From JAFMJV01 sp963800275 (lineage in GTDB: Bacteria; Chloroflexota; Limnocylindria; Limnocylindrales; CSP1-4): 64,000 nt of DNA. Shown here piece after piece: positions 25,758 through 33,719 of this stretch; the first letter of the stretch is position 1; every line of letters starts with the position of its first letter. The position numbers and the translations under genes are program-made. The DNA is taken from positions 62,001-126,000 of the forward strand of contig CAWDAI010000011.1 in the NCBI GenBank assembly GCA_963800275.1, in the 5' to 3' direction. Under the pieces are notes generated by a model. It was not told the DNA's origin. It did not search any database and saw only the letters and a list, made by a program, of their open reading frames with translations.

Positions 25758-26593
25758 GCGACGCCCCCCTGCGGCACGTTGGCGCGCAGGGCCGCGGCGA
25801 TGGTGGCGGCGTTCTCTGCGCTCGATCGCGGCAGCGGTTCGCCATCGATCTCCACGTAGGGACTGCCGGTGGTCGAGCCGCCGCAGGACGTGGTACCGAG
25901 GCGGACGGCGCCATCTGGGCTCACACCGCCGACGTCCGTGCCCAGGTGCTCGCGGAAGGCGGCCAGCACGCGCCCGCCGCCGAGCGCCGCACAGGTGCTG
26001 CAGCGGCAGACACGCACGACATGACCGACCGGCGGCTCGAAGTGCAGGTGCGGATAGGAGGTCGCCAGGCCGTAGAGCGTGGCGTAGTCGGCGCCGGTCT
26101 GATGGGCGATGTGCTGGAGCGCCGCCACCGGCAGGTGTCCATACACGGCCTGGGCCTCCTCGAGCATGGCCAGGGCCTTGGCCGGCTTGTAGCGACCGGC
26201 CGCCAGGATCTCGTCGAGCGGCGCGAGATCGATGTGCGCGAAGGCCTCGAAGCTGCGGTCGGGCACCGGCCGCCCCGAGCGGCGCAGGGCCGACTCCTCG
26301 CGACGCTCGGCGTATTGCTCCGATGCGCCCCAGTGCACGTGGTAGCGGTCGCGCGTGTCCACGCCGCCCATGTCGATGACCTCGATGGGACAGGCCTGGG
26401 CGCACTGGAAGCAGGTCTCGCACTTGAGCGCGCCGGCCTCGTCGTACAGCAGCACCAGTCGGCCGCGGTGGCGGGGGCTGATCTCGTTGACCTCTTCGGG
26501 GTAGCGCACCGTCAGGTTGGGCCGGAAGACCTGGCGGACGGCGAGGGCCATGCCCTTGAGGATGGCCAGGCCGGGGATGCGCTCGGTGTTCAC
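25754..26593 (-). CDS. NuoI-NuoE fusion: short 4Fe-4S NuoI-like domain joined to a 24-kDa thioredoxin-like NuoE domain
   Basis: This protein has 279 residues, starting at GTG 26593 (GTGA overlap with nuoH). Residues 5-80 match the NuoI N-terminus (GLAILKGMALAVRQVF, VRYPEE, RGRLVLLYDE) and hold one cluster motif, CETCFQCAQACP (C58, C61, C64, C68); NuoI normally has two. Residues 115-279 are NuoE-like: helical AGRYKPAKALAMLEEAQAVYG, then VCRCSTC (C196, C201) and SCGGSTTGSP. The fourth [2Fe-2S] ligand, normally CxxxC, is Thr241 after C237. The position between nuoH and nuoF fits I and E. The reading frame is clean with no stop at the junction. Confidence 0.85.
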   Translation of the reverse strand: MNTERIPGLAILKGMALAVRQVFRPNLTVRYPEEVNEISPRHRGRLVLLYDEAGALKCETCFQCAQACPIEVIDMGGVDTRDRYHVHWGASEQYAERREESALRRSGRPVPDRSFEAFAHIDLAPLDEILAAGRYKPAKALAMLEEAQAVYGHLPVAALQHIAHQTGADYATLYGLATSYPHLHFEPPVGHVVRVCRCSTCAALGGGRVLAAFREHLGTDVGGVSPDGAVRLGTTSCGGSTTGSPYVEIDGEPLPRSSAENAATIAAALRANVPQGGVA

Positions 26594-27987
26594 GAGAGGT
26601 ACTCCCTGACGAAGAGGATGGCGGCGGCAGTGATGAAGATGTTGAGCAGGGCCGCCGGCATGAGCCACTTCCAGGCGAAGTTCATCATCTGGTCGATCCG
26701 GACACGGGGATAGGTCGCGCGCATCAGCACGAACAGGGTCACGAGGGCGAAGGACTTGCCGAAGAAGACGGCGATGCCCAGGAGGGCCTCGAAGCTGAAG
26801 AGGGCCCAGATGGTGATGGCGGCTGCCAACAGCAGGTTGGCCAGCACGAAGCCGACCACGATCGACTTGAGCGCACCCCAGCTGGACTTGATGGCCCACA
26901 GGAAGGCCGCCAGCACGAGCGTGAGGACCGGCGGCACGAGCAGCGGCAGCCCCAACAGCCACGGGCCCAGGGAACCGAGGTCGATGCTGCCCATCTCCAC
27001 CGGCGTGTTGACCCCCAGGAAGCCCAGGATCGGGTCGATGTCGATGCCGCTGTGGTAGCCGCCCAGGAAGAGGGTCACGGTCAGGGCCGAGAGGATGAAC
27101 ACGTTCACGTACTCGGCGAAGAAGAAGAAACCGAAACGCATGCCGCTGTACTCGGTGGCGAAGCCAGCCACCAGCTCGGAATCGGCCTCCGTGTAGTCGA
27201 AGGGCGTGCGGCCTGCTTCTGCGGTGGCCGCGATGAAGAAGATGATCAGTGCCAGTGGCTGCTGGAAGCCGTACCAGTTCCAGGCCCAGCCGCCCTGCTC
27301 TTCGACGATCTGGCCCAGGTTGAGCGTGCCCGCCAACAGGACCACGCCGAAGGTGGCCAGGATCAGCGGCAACTCGTAGCTGATGACCGCTGCCGCGGCC
27401 CGGATGCCGCCCAGCAGCGAGTACTTGTTGAAGCTCGACCAGCCGGCCATCATGAGGCCCACCACGCCCAGTCCGGAGGCGGCGAAGAAGTAGATCAGCC
27501 CCAGGTCCATGTAGTAACCGGCCATGCCCGGAGCGAAGGGCACCACCAGCAGGGTCATGACCGAAGCCAGGAAGGTCACCGCCGGGGCCAGGGTGAACAC
27601 CGGCACGTCCACGCCGCGCGGGGTGTAGTCCTCCTTGGAGAGGACCTTGAGCCCGGCCATCAGCGAGGCCAGCGAGCCCCAGGGACCGGTGCGGTCGGGG
27701 CCGACGCGCAGGTTCATCTGCGCGATGATCTTGAGTTCCATGTAGATGATCACGAAGGCCGCCGGCACGGTGAACAGGAGCACGCCCGTGGCCGCGGCCA
27801 CGAAGCGCAGGATCTCCACGTTGGCAGTGCCGGTGTCGATGGCGAATGCCACCAGCGCGTCGCCGATGCCCGTGACCCACAGCAGGAAGAAGGCCAGCGC
27901 GCCGGCGACCACGACGGCCAGCAGCGCGAGCACGATCTTGCCCAGGGTCGTCACGCCGGGGGGAGCAGGGGTGGTGGCCGCGCTCAC
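26590..27987 (-). CDS. nuoH: NADH-quinone oxidoreductase subunit H
   Basis: This is a 465-residue quinone-channel subunit, larger than the usual 330-420 residues because of an N-terminal extension with two extra hydrophobic segments (about residues 10-60). The core has MELKIIAQMNLRVGPDRTGPWG, the acidic loop RTPFDYTEADSELVAGFATEYSG-type quinone-site region, and C-terminal RATYPRVRIDQMMNFAWKWLMP. The start is GTG 27987, coupled to nuoD by GTGA. It links the hydrophilic arm to the membrane arm. Confidence 0.95.
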   Translation of the reverse strand: MSAATTPAPPGVTTLGKIVLALLAVVVAGALAFFLLWVTGIGDALVAFAIDTGTANVEILRFVAAATGVLLFTVPAAFVIIYMELKIIAQMNLRVGPDRTGPWGSLASLMAGLKVLSKEDYTPRGVDVPVFTLAPAVTFLASVMTLLVVPFAPGMAGYYMDLGLIYFFAASGLGVVGLMMAGWSSFNKYSLLGGIRAAAAVISYELPLILATFGVVLLAGTLNLGQIVEEQGGWAWNWYGFQQPLALIIFFIAATAEAGRTPFDYTEADSELVAGFATEYSGMRFGFFFFAEYVNVFILSALTVTLFLGGYHSGIDIDPILGFLGVNTPVEMGSIDLGSLGPWLLGLPLLVPPVLTLVLAAFLWAIKSSWGALKSIVVGFVLANLLLAAAITIWALFSFEALLGIAVFFGKSFALVTLFVLMRATYPRVRIDQMMNFAWKWLMPAALLNIFITAAAILFVREYLS

Positions 27988-29207
27988 TTGTCGATCCCGC
28001 CCATGACGGGGTCGAGGCTGGCCATGATGGCCATGATGTCCGCCAGCAGGTGGCCGCGTGTCAGCGTCCCCACGGCCTGCAGGTTGAAGAACGAAGGGTC
28101 GTGGATACGGAAGCGGAAGGGCTGATCCGACCCGTCGCTCACGACGTAGGCCGCGTACTGACCGCGCGGTGACTCGAGGGCAGCGAAGGCGCGGCCCGGC
28201 GGCACGCGCAGGAGGCGCGGGAGCTTGGCCATGACCGGGCCGTCAGGCAGCTGGTGCAAGACCTGGTCGATGATGCGCAGCGACTGCTTGATCTCCTCGA
28301 TGTGCAACAGGTAGCGGGCGTAGGAGTCACCATCTTCACGCACCGGGATGTCGAACTCGAGCTCGGGATACACGCTGTAGGGGTGCGCCCGGCGAACGTC
28401 GTACGGCACGCCGGTGGCGCGCAGGGGCGGTCCCGACACGCCGTAGCGCAGCGCCGTCTCGCGATCGAGCACACCCAGGCCCTTGGTGCGGTTGACGAAG
28501 ATCTCGTTCTCGTTCATGAGCGTGGTCTGGTCGTTGATGCGGACCCCGGCCCGGCTCATCCAGTCGCCCAGGCGGCTCAGGAAATCGTGACTGACATCGC
28601 CGTTGACGCCACCGATGCGCAGGTAGTTGAAGAGCAGCCGCTGTCCGGTCAAGGCGGCCAGCATCTCCACGATCTCGTCGCGCTCGGCGAAGCCGTAGAG
28701 GATGGGCGTGATCCCACCCAGGTCGAGCGCCAGCCAGCCGATGAACAGGGCGTGGCTGGCGACGCGGTTCAGCTCCCACGCCAGCACCCGGATGTACTCC
28801 GCCCGGCGCGGCACCTGCAGCTCGAGGAGCCGCTCGGCGGAGAGCACCGGCAGGGCCTCACTGAACATGGAGGCCACGTACTCGAGCGGGTCGGTGTTGC
28901 TGATGGCCTGATGCCAGTCGCCGTACTCGCAGATCTTCTCCACCCCGCGGTGGAGGTAGCCCATCACCGGGTCGAGATCCACGATCTTCTCGCCGTCGAT
29001 CTTGAGGACCACGCGCAGGACGCCGTGGGTGGAGGGATGCTGGGGCCCGAGGTTCACGAACATCTCACCCTCGCCCAGGTCGTAGAACTCGGCCTCGCGC
29101 TCGGTGCGCGGGGTCAGCGGGGGGATGGCATCGAAGATGGTGCCCGGCGTCTGGACCATGATCTCGGGATCGTCCAGCGAGCGGACCTGCTCGCGATCGG
29201 TCGTCAT
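27984..29207 (-). CDS. nuoD: NADH-quinone oxidoreductase subunit D
   Basis: This is a 407-residue 49-kDa subunit. MFVNLGPQHPSTHGVLR carries the conserved His of the quinone head-group site. VMGYLHRGVEKICE, RVASHALFIGWLALDLG and the C-terminal HLLADIMAIMASLDPVMG are typical. It forms the quinone-binding pocket with NuoB. An ATGA overlap couples it to nuoC. The window also carries a gene for a MidA-type methyltransferase, the family that modifies an Arg of this subunit in mitochondria. Confidence 0.96.
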   Translation of the reverse strand: MTTDREQVRSLDDPEIMVQTPGTIFDAIPPLTPRTEREAEFYDLGEGEMFVNLGPQHPSTHGVLRVVLKIDGEKIVDLDPVMGYLHRGVEKICEYGDWHQAISNTDPLEYVASMFSEALPVLSAERLLELQVPRRAEYIRVLAWELNRVASHALFIGWLALDLGGITPILYGFAERDEIVEMLAALTGQRLLFNYLRIGGVNGDVSHDFLSRLGDWMSRAGVRINDQTTLMNENEIFVNRTKGLGVLDRETALRYGVSGPPLRATGVPYDVRRAHPYSVYPELEFDIPVREDGDSYARYLLHIEEIKQSLRIIDQVLHQLPDGPVMAKLPRLLRVPPGRAFAALESPRGQYAAYVVSDGSDQPFRFRIHDPSFFNLQAVGTLTRGHLLADIMAIMASLDPVMGGIDK

Positions 29208-29848
29208 GGGGCTCCCTCCCCGCTCTCGAGCGGGGCGGGGCGCACGGCGTTGCCGGTGCCGACTTCCAGGCGCTCGCCGTCCGGGCCGATGAGGGCGCCC
29301 GTGCCGGCACTGGTGCGGATGGCCGGCGCGACCCGCACATCGGCGGGGGCCACCGGGCGCTCCATGGGCCGGATGCCGGCGCCGGGCGAGCGCGAGGCGT
29401 CGTCAGCGAGGGCGAAGTCCTTGCGCAGCGGGAAGGCCAGGTAGTCGGGTGGCATGTAGATGCGTCGCAGGTCGCGGTTACCCTCGAACTCGATGCCGAA
29501 CATGTCGTAGGCCTCGCGCTCGGCCCACTCGGCACCGATCCAGAGGTGGCTGATGGAAGGCACGCGCGGGTCGTCGCGCGAGAGGCCATCGGCGATGACC
29601 CGCAGCCAATCGCTGCAGAGCGGGCTCCAGAGGTGGTAGACGACCTGCATGGTCAGGCCGGTGTCGACACCGCAGAGGTCGGCCAGCAGCTCGAAGCGCA
29701 GGTCGCCGTCGTCGCGCAGCGTGCGCATGACATCGCTCAGGTCGCGCGGCCGGACCACCAGCTCGATGGTGTCGCCCATGGTCTCCGTGGGCACCACCAG
29801 GCGATCGCCGAAGCGGTCGTCGATCTTGTTCAGCATCCGTTCGTCCAT
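29204..29848 (-). CDS. nuoC: NADH-quinone oxidoreductase subunit C
   Basis: This is a 214-residue 30-kDa subunit. It has the family core FELLADLCGVDTG, VYHLWSPLCSDWLRVIADGLSRDDP and WAEREAYDMFGIEFEGNRDLRRIYMPPDY, which ends in FPLRKDF. The C-terminal tail of about 50 residues is specific to this protein. It is a peripheral-arm scaffold next to NuoB and NuoD. It is coupled to nuoD and starts 15 bases after nuoB. Confidence 0.95.
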   Translation of the reverse strand: MDERMLNKIDDRFGDRLVVPTETMGDTIELVVRPRDLSDVMRTLRDDGDLRFELLADLCGVDTGLTMQVVYHLWSPLCSDWLRVIADGLSRDDPRVPSISHLWIGAEWAEREAYDMFGIEFEGNRDLRRIYMPPDYLAFPLRKDFALADDASRSPGAGIRPMERPVAPADVRVAPAIRTSAGTGALIGPDGERLEVGTGNAVRPAPLESGEGAP

Positions 29849-29863
29849 CGCCGTCCTCGCCGA

Positions 29864-30541
29864 TCAGACCCCGTCGGGCACCGTGGGCCCGACGCGGCGG
29901 TCCTCCCACTGGCCCCGGCGTTCGAGGACGAGCTGCTGCAGCTTGAGCATGCCGTAGATGAGGCCCTCCGGTCGCGGCGGGCACCCGGGCACATAGACGT
30001 CGACGGGCATGATGCGGTCGATGCCCTCGACCGTCGCATAGGATCGCTTGTAGCGGCCGCCTGAGCAGGTGCAGTCACCCATGGCCACGCACCACTTGGG
30101 CTCGGGCATCTGCTCCCACAGGCGGATCAGGGGTCCGGCCATCTTGGTCGTGAGGGTACCGGCCACGATGAGCACGTCGGCCTGTCGCGGGCTGGCCCGG
30201 AAGGGGAACATGTTGAAGCGATCCATGTCGTTGTAGTCAGTGGCCGCCGACATCATCTCGATGGCGCAGCAGGCGAGGCCCGACAGCAGCGGCCAGAGGC
30301 TGTTGGCACGCACGAAGTCGAGCAGCAGGTCGGCCTTGGCCGGTACCACATCGAGCGCCCCCCAGCGCCCGTTGTCGCCCTTCTCGGCCAGCTCCAGCTC
30401 CTTCAGATGGTCGATGGCGACCTGGTGTGTCTGGTAGGCGTCGGGATCGGCCGGCGTCCAGGTCGTATTGGGCATGACGATCGTGCCGCCCGGCCGGGCG
30501 GCCGGGGTCACGGCACTGCCGCGGGGTCTCTTCACTTCCAT
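29864..30541 (-). CDS. nuoB: NADH-quinone oxidoreductase subunit B
   Basis: This is a 225-residue PSST subunit that carries the terminal N2 [4Fe-4S] cluster. All four expected cysteines are present: LACCAIEMM (tandem pair), MGDCTCSGG and VPGCPPRPE. The second motif has an additional Cys in place of the usual Ala/Asn. An N-terminal extension of about 75 residues precedes the conserved core. It overlaps nuoA by 10 bases. Confidence 0.96.
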   Translation of the reverse strand: MEVKRPRGSAVTPAARPGGTIVMPNTTWTPADPDAYQTHQVAIDHLKELELAEKGDNGRWGALDVVPAKADLLLDFVRANSLWPLLSGLACCAIEMMSAATDYNDMDRFNMFPFRASPRQADVLIVAGTLTTKMAGPLIRLWEQMPEPKWCVAMGDCTCSGGRYKRSYATVEGIDRIMPVDVYVPGCPPRPEGLIYGMLKLQQLVLERRGQWEDRRVGPTVPDGV

Positions 30542-30891
30542 GTCAACAAGCCCTTCCTGGCCGCGTACAGCACCGATAGCTCCATGATGCCCACGAAGGC
30601 GAGCATGCCCAGGAACCCGCCCATGGCGATGTCATCGAAGGCCAGGGCCCACAGTGCGATGAGCACGACCTCGATGTCGAAGGCCACGAAGAGCAGCGCG
30701 TACAGATAGAACGAGAGGCCGAACCGGCCGTGCGTGTCGCCGAAGGTATCGATGCCCGACTCGTAGGGCAGGCCCTTGTGCTCGTCTCCCCGCTGGCGAT
30801 GGGAGATGAGCCAGGCCAGGCCGATCGTCAGGAACACGAAGCTGAGCCCCGCGAAGACGAAGCCGAGCACGTACCAGAGCGGAGCGGTCAA
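30532..30891 (-). CDS. nuoA: NADH-quinone oxidoreductase subunit A
   Basis: This is a 119-residue, three-helix subunit and the first gene of the nuo operon. LPYESGIDTFGD is the conserved quinone-site loop, with Glu-Ser-Gly in place of the usual Glu-Cys-Gly, followed by FYLYALLFVAFDIEVVLI. I place the start at TTG 30891, preceded by a GAGG ribosome site about 6 bases away. The longer frame upstream has no membrane character and overlaps the divergent folK promoter. Confidence 0.92.
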   Translation of the reverse strand: MTAPLWYVLGFVFAGLSFVFLTIGLAWLISHRQRGDEHKGLPYESGIDTFGDTHGRFGLSFYLYALLFVAFDIEVVLIALWALAFDDIAMGGFLGMLAFVGIMELSVLYAARKGLLTWK

Positions 30892-31015
30892 TCCAGGTCC
30901 TCTACTGCCACCGATGCAAAGCCATCGCCCGCAGCCCGAAGCGGCACTTCGGAAAGGCAACGAGCGCGGGTGGATGTTACCGCAGCCTGGCCCTCTTCCA
31001 TGTGACACTGCGCCG

Positions 31016-31663
31016 ATGGAGCAGTTCACCCCCGCCTTCATCGGCCTTGGTGCCAACGTGGGACAGGCGCGCTCCTCCCTGACACGGGCGGTCTCGGCTC
31101 TCGGGGATCTGCCCGGGGCCAGCCTGGCGGGCGTGTCCCGGCTCTACCGGACGCGGCCGGTGGGGACGGTGGTACAGGACGACTTCCTTAACGCCGTCGT
31201 CTGCCTGCGGGTCCCCGCGGGTGCCTCGCCCGCAGCAGGGGCGAGTGCGCTGCTGCTCCAGCTCAAGGGGCTGGAGCGGACGCTGGGCCGGGTCGAGCGC
31301 GAGCGCTGGGGTCCGCGAGAGATCGACCTCGACCTGCTCCTCTTCGGCGACCAGGCCATCGAGGTCGAGCGCCCGCCGGCCGCCCGCAGCCTTGACCCGA
31401 CCAAGGTGGGCGGCGGCTGGTTGGCCGTGCCACACCCGGAAGCGTCGAGGCGGCTCTTCGTGCTCGCGCCCCTGGCTGACCTGGAGCCGGACCTGCGTCC
31501 GCCGGGTTGGGGGCGGACGGTGGCCGAGGCGCGGGCCGCGGCCGAGGAGGTGGAAGGGCCGGCGGCCGTGGTGGTGCTCGGGGAGTGGGACGCGCAGCAC
31601 CGTCGCTGGCGCTCGAGCGATGACCCTGACCTGGCCCCAGGACGTGAAGAGGAGACCGCATGA
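31016..31663 (+). CDS. folK: 2-amino-4-hydroxy-6-hydroxymethyldihydropteridine diphosphokinase
   Basis: This is a 215-residue HPPK of folate synthesis. It transfers pyrophosphate from ATP to 6-hydroxymethyl-dihydropterin. It starts IGLGANVGQARSSLTRAV and contains SRLYRTRPVGTVVQDDFLNAVV and the signature RWGPREIDLDLLLFG with both Mg-binding aspartates. The start ATG 31016 is chosen because family homology begins at residue 6. No folB or folP is adjacent. The stop overlaps the next start (ATGA). Confidence 0.93.
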   Translation: MEQFTPAFIGLGANVGQARSSLTRAVSALGDLPGASLAGVSRLYRTRPVGTVVQDDFLNAVVCLRVPAGASPAAGASALLLQLKGLERTLGRVERERWGPREIDLDLLLFGDQAIEVERPPAARSLDPTKVGGGWLAVPHPEASRRLFVLAPLADLEPDLRPPGWGRTVAEARAAAEEVEGPAAVVVLGEWDAQHRRWRSSDDPDLAPGREEETA

Positions 31664-32052
31664 GCCCGTCACAGATGCCTCCGACGCCGCCTGCGCTGGT
31701 CGAGCGCTTCGAGCTCGTGCTCGAACGCTTCCCGGGGCTGGCCCGACGCAAGATGTTCGGTTACCCGGCCGCCTTCCTCCCTGCCGGCCACATGGTCAGT
31801 GGCCTCCACGGGTCGAGCTGGCTGGTGCGCCTCGACGAGGCGGCGGGCGCCGAGCTGATCGCCGACGGCGGCACCACCTTCGAGCCCATGCCGGGCCGGC
31901 GCATGGGCGGCTTCTACTGCCTGCCGCCGACCGTCGTCGCGGACGATGCGGCGCTCGGCGGCTGGATCGAGCGGGCGGTGGCCCACGCCGAGTCGCTGCC
32001 GCCCAAGCGATCCCCGAGCCAGAAGCTGGAAGGCCGGTCCTCGGCCGGCTGA
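31660..32052 (+). CDS. TfoX N-terminal domain protein
   Basis: This is a 130-residue protein with a single TfoX_N domain (about residues 10-105). It contains ARRKMFGYPAAFLPAGHMVSGLHG, LVRLDE and EPMPGRRMGGFYCLP. In gamma-proteobacteria TfoX/Sxy activates competence, but stand-alone N-domain proteins like this are widespread and of unknown role. The C-terminal 25 residues are basic and probably disordered. It is coupled to folK by ATGA and ends 4 bases before the convergent sulfatase stop. Confidence 0.82.
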   Translation: MSPSQMPPTPPALVERFELVLERFPGLARRKMFGYPAAFLPAGHMVSGLHGSSWLVRLDEAAGAELIADGGTTFEPMPGRRMGGFYCLPPTVVADDAALGGWIERAVAHAESLPPKRSPSQKLEGRSSAG

Positions 32053-32056
32053 ACGC

Positions 32057-33628
32057 TCAGGCGGGCCCGGCCGCCTCCGCGGCCCTGGCGCTCGCATCCG
32101 GGCTGGCACTCGTATCCGGGCCGGGCCCGTCGTCGGGTGCGGGCGAGAATTCGGCCCGCAGATCGTCAGACAGCGCGGCCGCGATGTCCTGATGCCCCGG
32201 CTCCTTGACCAGGTTGTGGAGCTCCCACGGGTCAGCGACCGAGTCGTAGAGCTCTCGCTCACCGGTCGCCCACTCGATGTAGTGCCAACGCCCGAGTGGG
32301 TGCTGGGAGGTGGTCCGGATCGCCCGGAACGCCGGTGCGTCCGCATAGTGGCCGCTGCGCTCCTCGCGCACCAGCGTTCGATCGAGGTGGTCCGCCTGGC
32401 CGTCGAGCAGGGGCAGCAACGAGAGCCCGTCGGTCGTCTGCGGGCCGCCCTTGAAGGGACCCATCTCGCAACCGGCGATCTCGCAGATGGTCGGGGCCAG
32501 GTCGATATTGCTGACGACCTCGTCGATGGTCACCGGCGCCTCGCCCCAGCGAGCCGGCCAGTACATGACCAGCGGGATGGGGGTGGCGTAGGGCACGCCC
32601 TTCCGCTGCGGCAGGCGGTGGATGCCCCAGGCCACGCCGTTGTCGGCGGTGAAGATGAAGAGCGTGTCGTCGAGTCGGCGCCGGCGCCGCTGCTCGCGCA
32701 CGAGCGCAGCCGTGGCCTCTTCCACCCCCAACATCTCCTCGCAGTAGGTCTGCATCGGCCAGGCCGAGCGATTGAGCTTCTGGCGCTTGCGCATGAAGCG
32801 AGGCTTGCCCTTGTTGGCCTCGTTGTAGCTGGGTGGAGCCCAACCCGCGATGGAGCGACAGCGCTTGGCGTTCTCGTATTTGCGAGCGGGGAGGTTGGGA
32901 TCGTGCAGGTCGAAGAGGCTGGCGAAGACGAAGATCGGCTCGTCGGACGGCGCCGCTCGCAGCCGACCGGTCAGGTTGCGCTTGGCCACGAGCGTGCTGT
33001 GGTCGGCGGCCTTGCGCCCGTAGCGCCTGCTGCCCTTGTCGGGTGACCACGTGGCGTAGTCGAAGAACTTGCCGTTGTTCTCGTAGATGATGTCGAAGGC
33101 GTCCCAGCCACGCGCGTAGCGCTTGAGCTTGTTCTGCTTGACCTGGTCGCGCAGCTTGTTGAGGTACTTGCCCGCGAAGATGGTGTGGTAGCCCGCATCC
33201 TGCAGCTCGGTGCCCAGGGTGACGCGCGGATCGAACGGCTTGGTCACGTTCTCGGCCACGCCGGTGTTGGCGGTGTGCAGGCCGGTGAGAGTGGACGCAC
33301 GGCCGGGGCTGCACAGTGGCGTCTCGCTGATGGCGTTGCTGAACTGCACGCCGGCCCGGGCGAACATCCTCGCCAGGGTGGGCGTGCGGCGCTCGGCGTC
33401 CCACAGGCGCGCATCGTGCGGATCGACGTCGTCGAGGTAGACGACCACGATGTCGGGACGCTCGGCCGGCTGCTCCTGGGCAGACCCGGCCATGGTCACC
33501 ACCAGCAGCACGGTCAGGGCCAGCAGCAGCGACGACGTCGCGCGCGCCGACCAGCTCTGGACTGGGCGTGGACCACGGCCTGGGCGCGAACCTGTGGACC
33601 CTCGGGGCGGGACGACGACTCCGACCAT
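32057..33628 (-). CDS. Secreted type I sulfatase
   Basis: This is a 523-residue alkaline-phosphatase-superfamily sulfatase. A signal peptide (hydrophobic core SSLLLALTVLLVVTMAG, cleavage near GSAQEQ) starts about 25 residues in. The metal site DIVVVYLDDVDP and the formylglycine motif PLCSPGRASTLTG (C-x-P-x-R) are intact, as is FIFTADNG. The Cys form needs a formylglycine-generating enzyme, which is not in this window. It would hydrolyse sulfate esters outside the membrane. The start ATG 33628 precedes the signal peptide; codons further upstream overlap purH. It lies 91 bases downstream of purH on the same strand. Confidence 0.88.
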   Translation of the reverse strand: MVGVVVPPRGSTGSRPGRGPRPVQSWSARATSSLLLALTVLLVVTMAGSAQEQPAERPDIVVVYLDDVDPHDARLWDAERRTPTLARMFARAGVQFSNAISETPLCSPGRASTLTGLHTANTGVAENVTKPFDPRVTLGTELQDAGYHTIFAGKYLNKLRDQVKQNKLKRYARGWDAFDIIYENNGKFFDYATWSPDKGSRRYGRKAADHSTLVAKRNLTGRLRAAPSDEPIFVFASLFDLHDPNLPARKYENAKRCRSIAGWAPPSYNEANKGKPRFMRKRQKLNRSAWPMQTYCEEMLGVEEATAALVREQRRRRRLDDTLFIFTADNGVAWGIHRLPQRKGVPYATPIPLVMYWPARWGEAPVTIDEVVSNIDLAPTICEIAGCEMGPFKGGPQTTDGLSLLPLLDGQADHLDRTLVREERSGHYADAPAFRAIRTTSQHPLGRWHYIEWATGERELYDSVADPWELHNLVKEPGHQDIAAALSDDLRAEFSPAPDDGPGPDTSASPDASARAAEAAGPA

Positions 33629-33719
33629 CTCGTGCGGGAGTATGGCCCAGGCTCTCGGTCTGTGCCCGCGAACCGGGGTGTCCTGCGGTCGGACCCGGCG
33701 CGCGCGCCGGGACCCGCGG

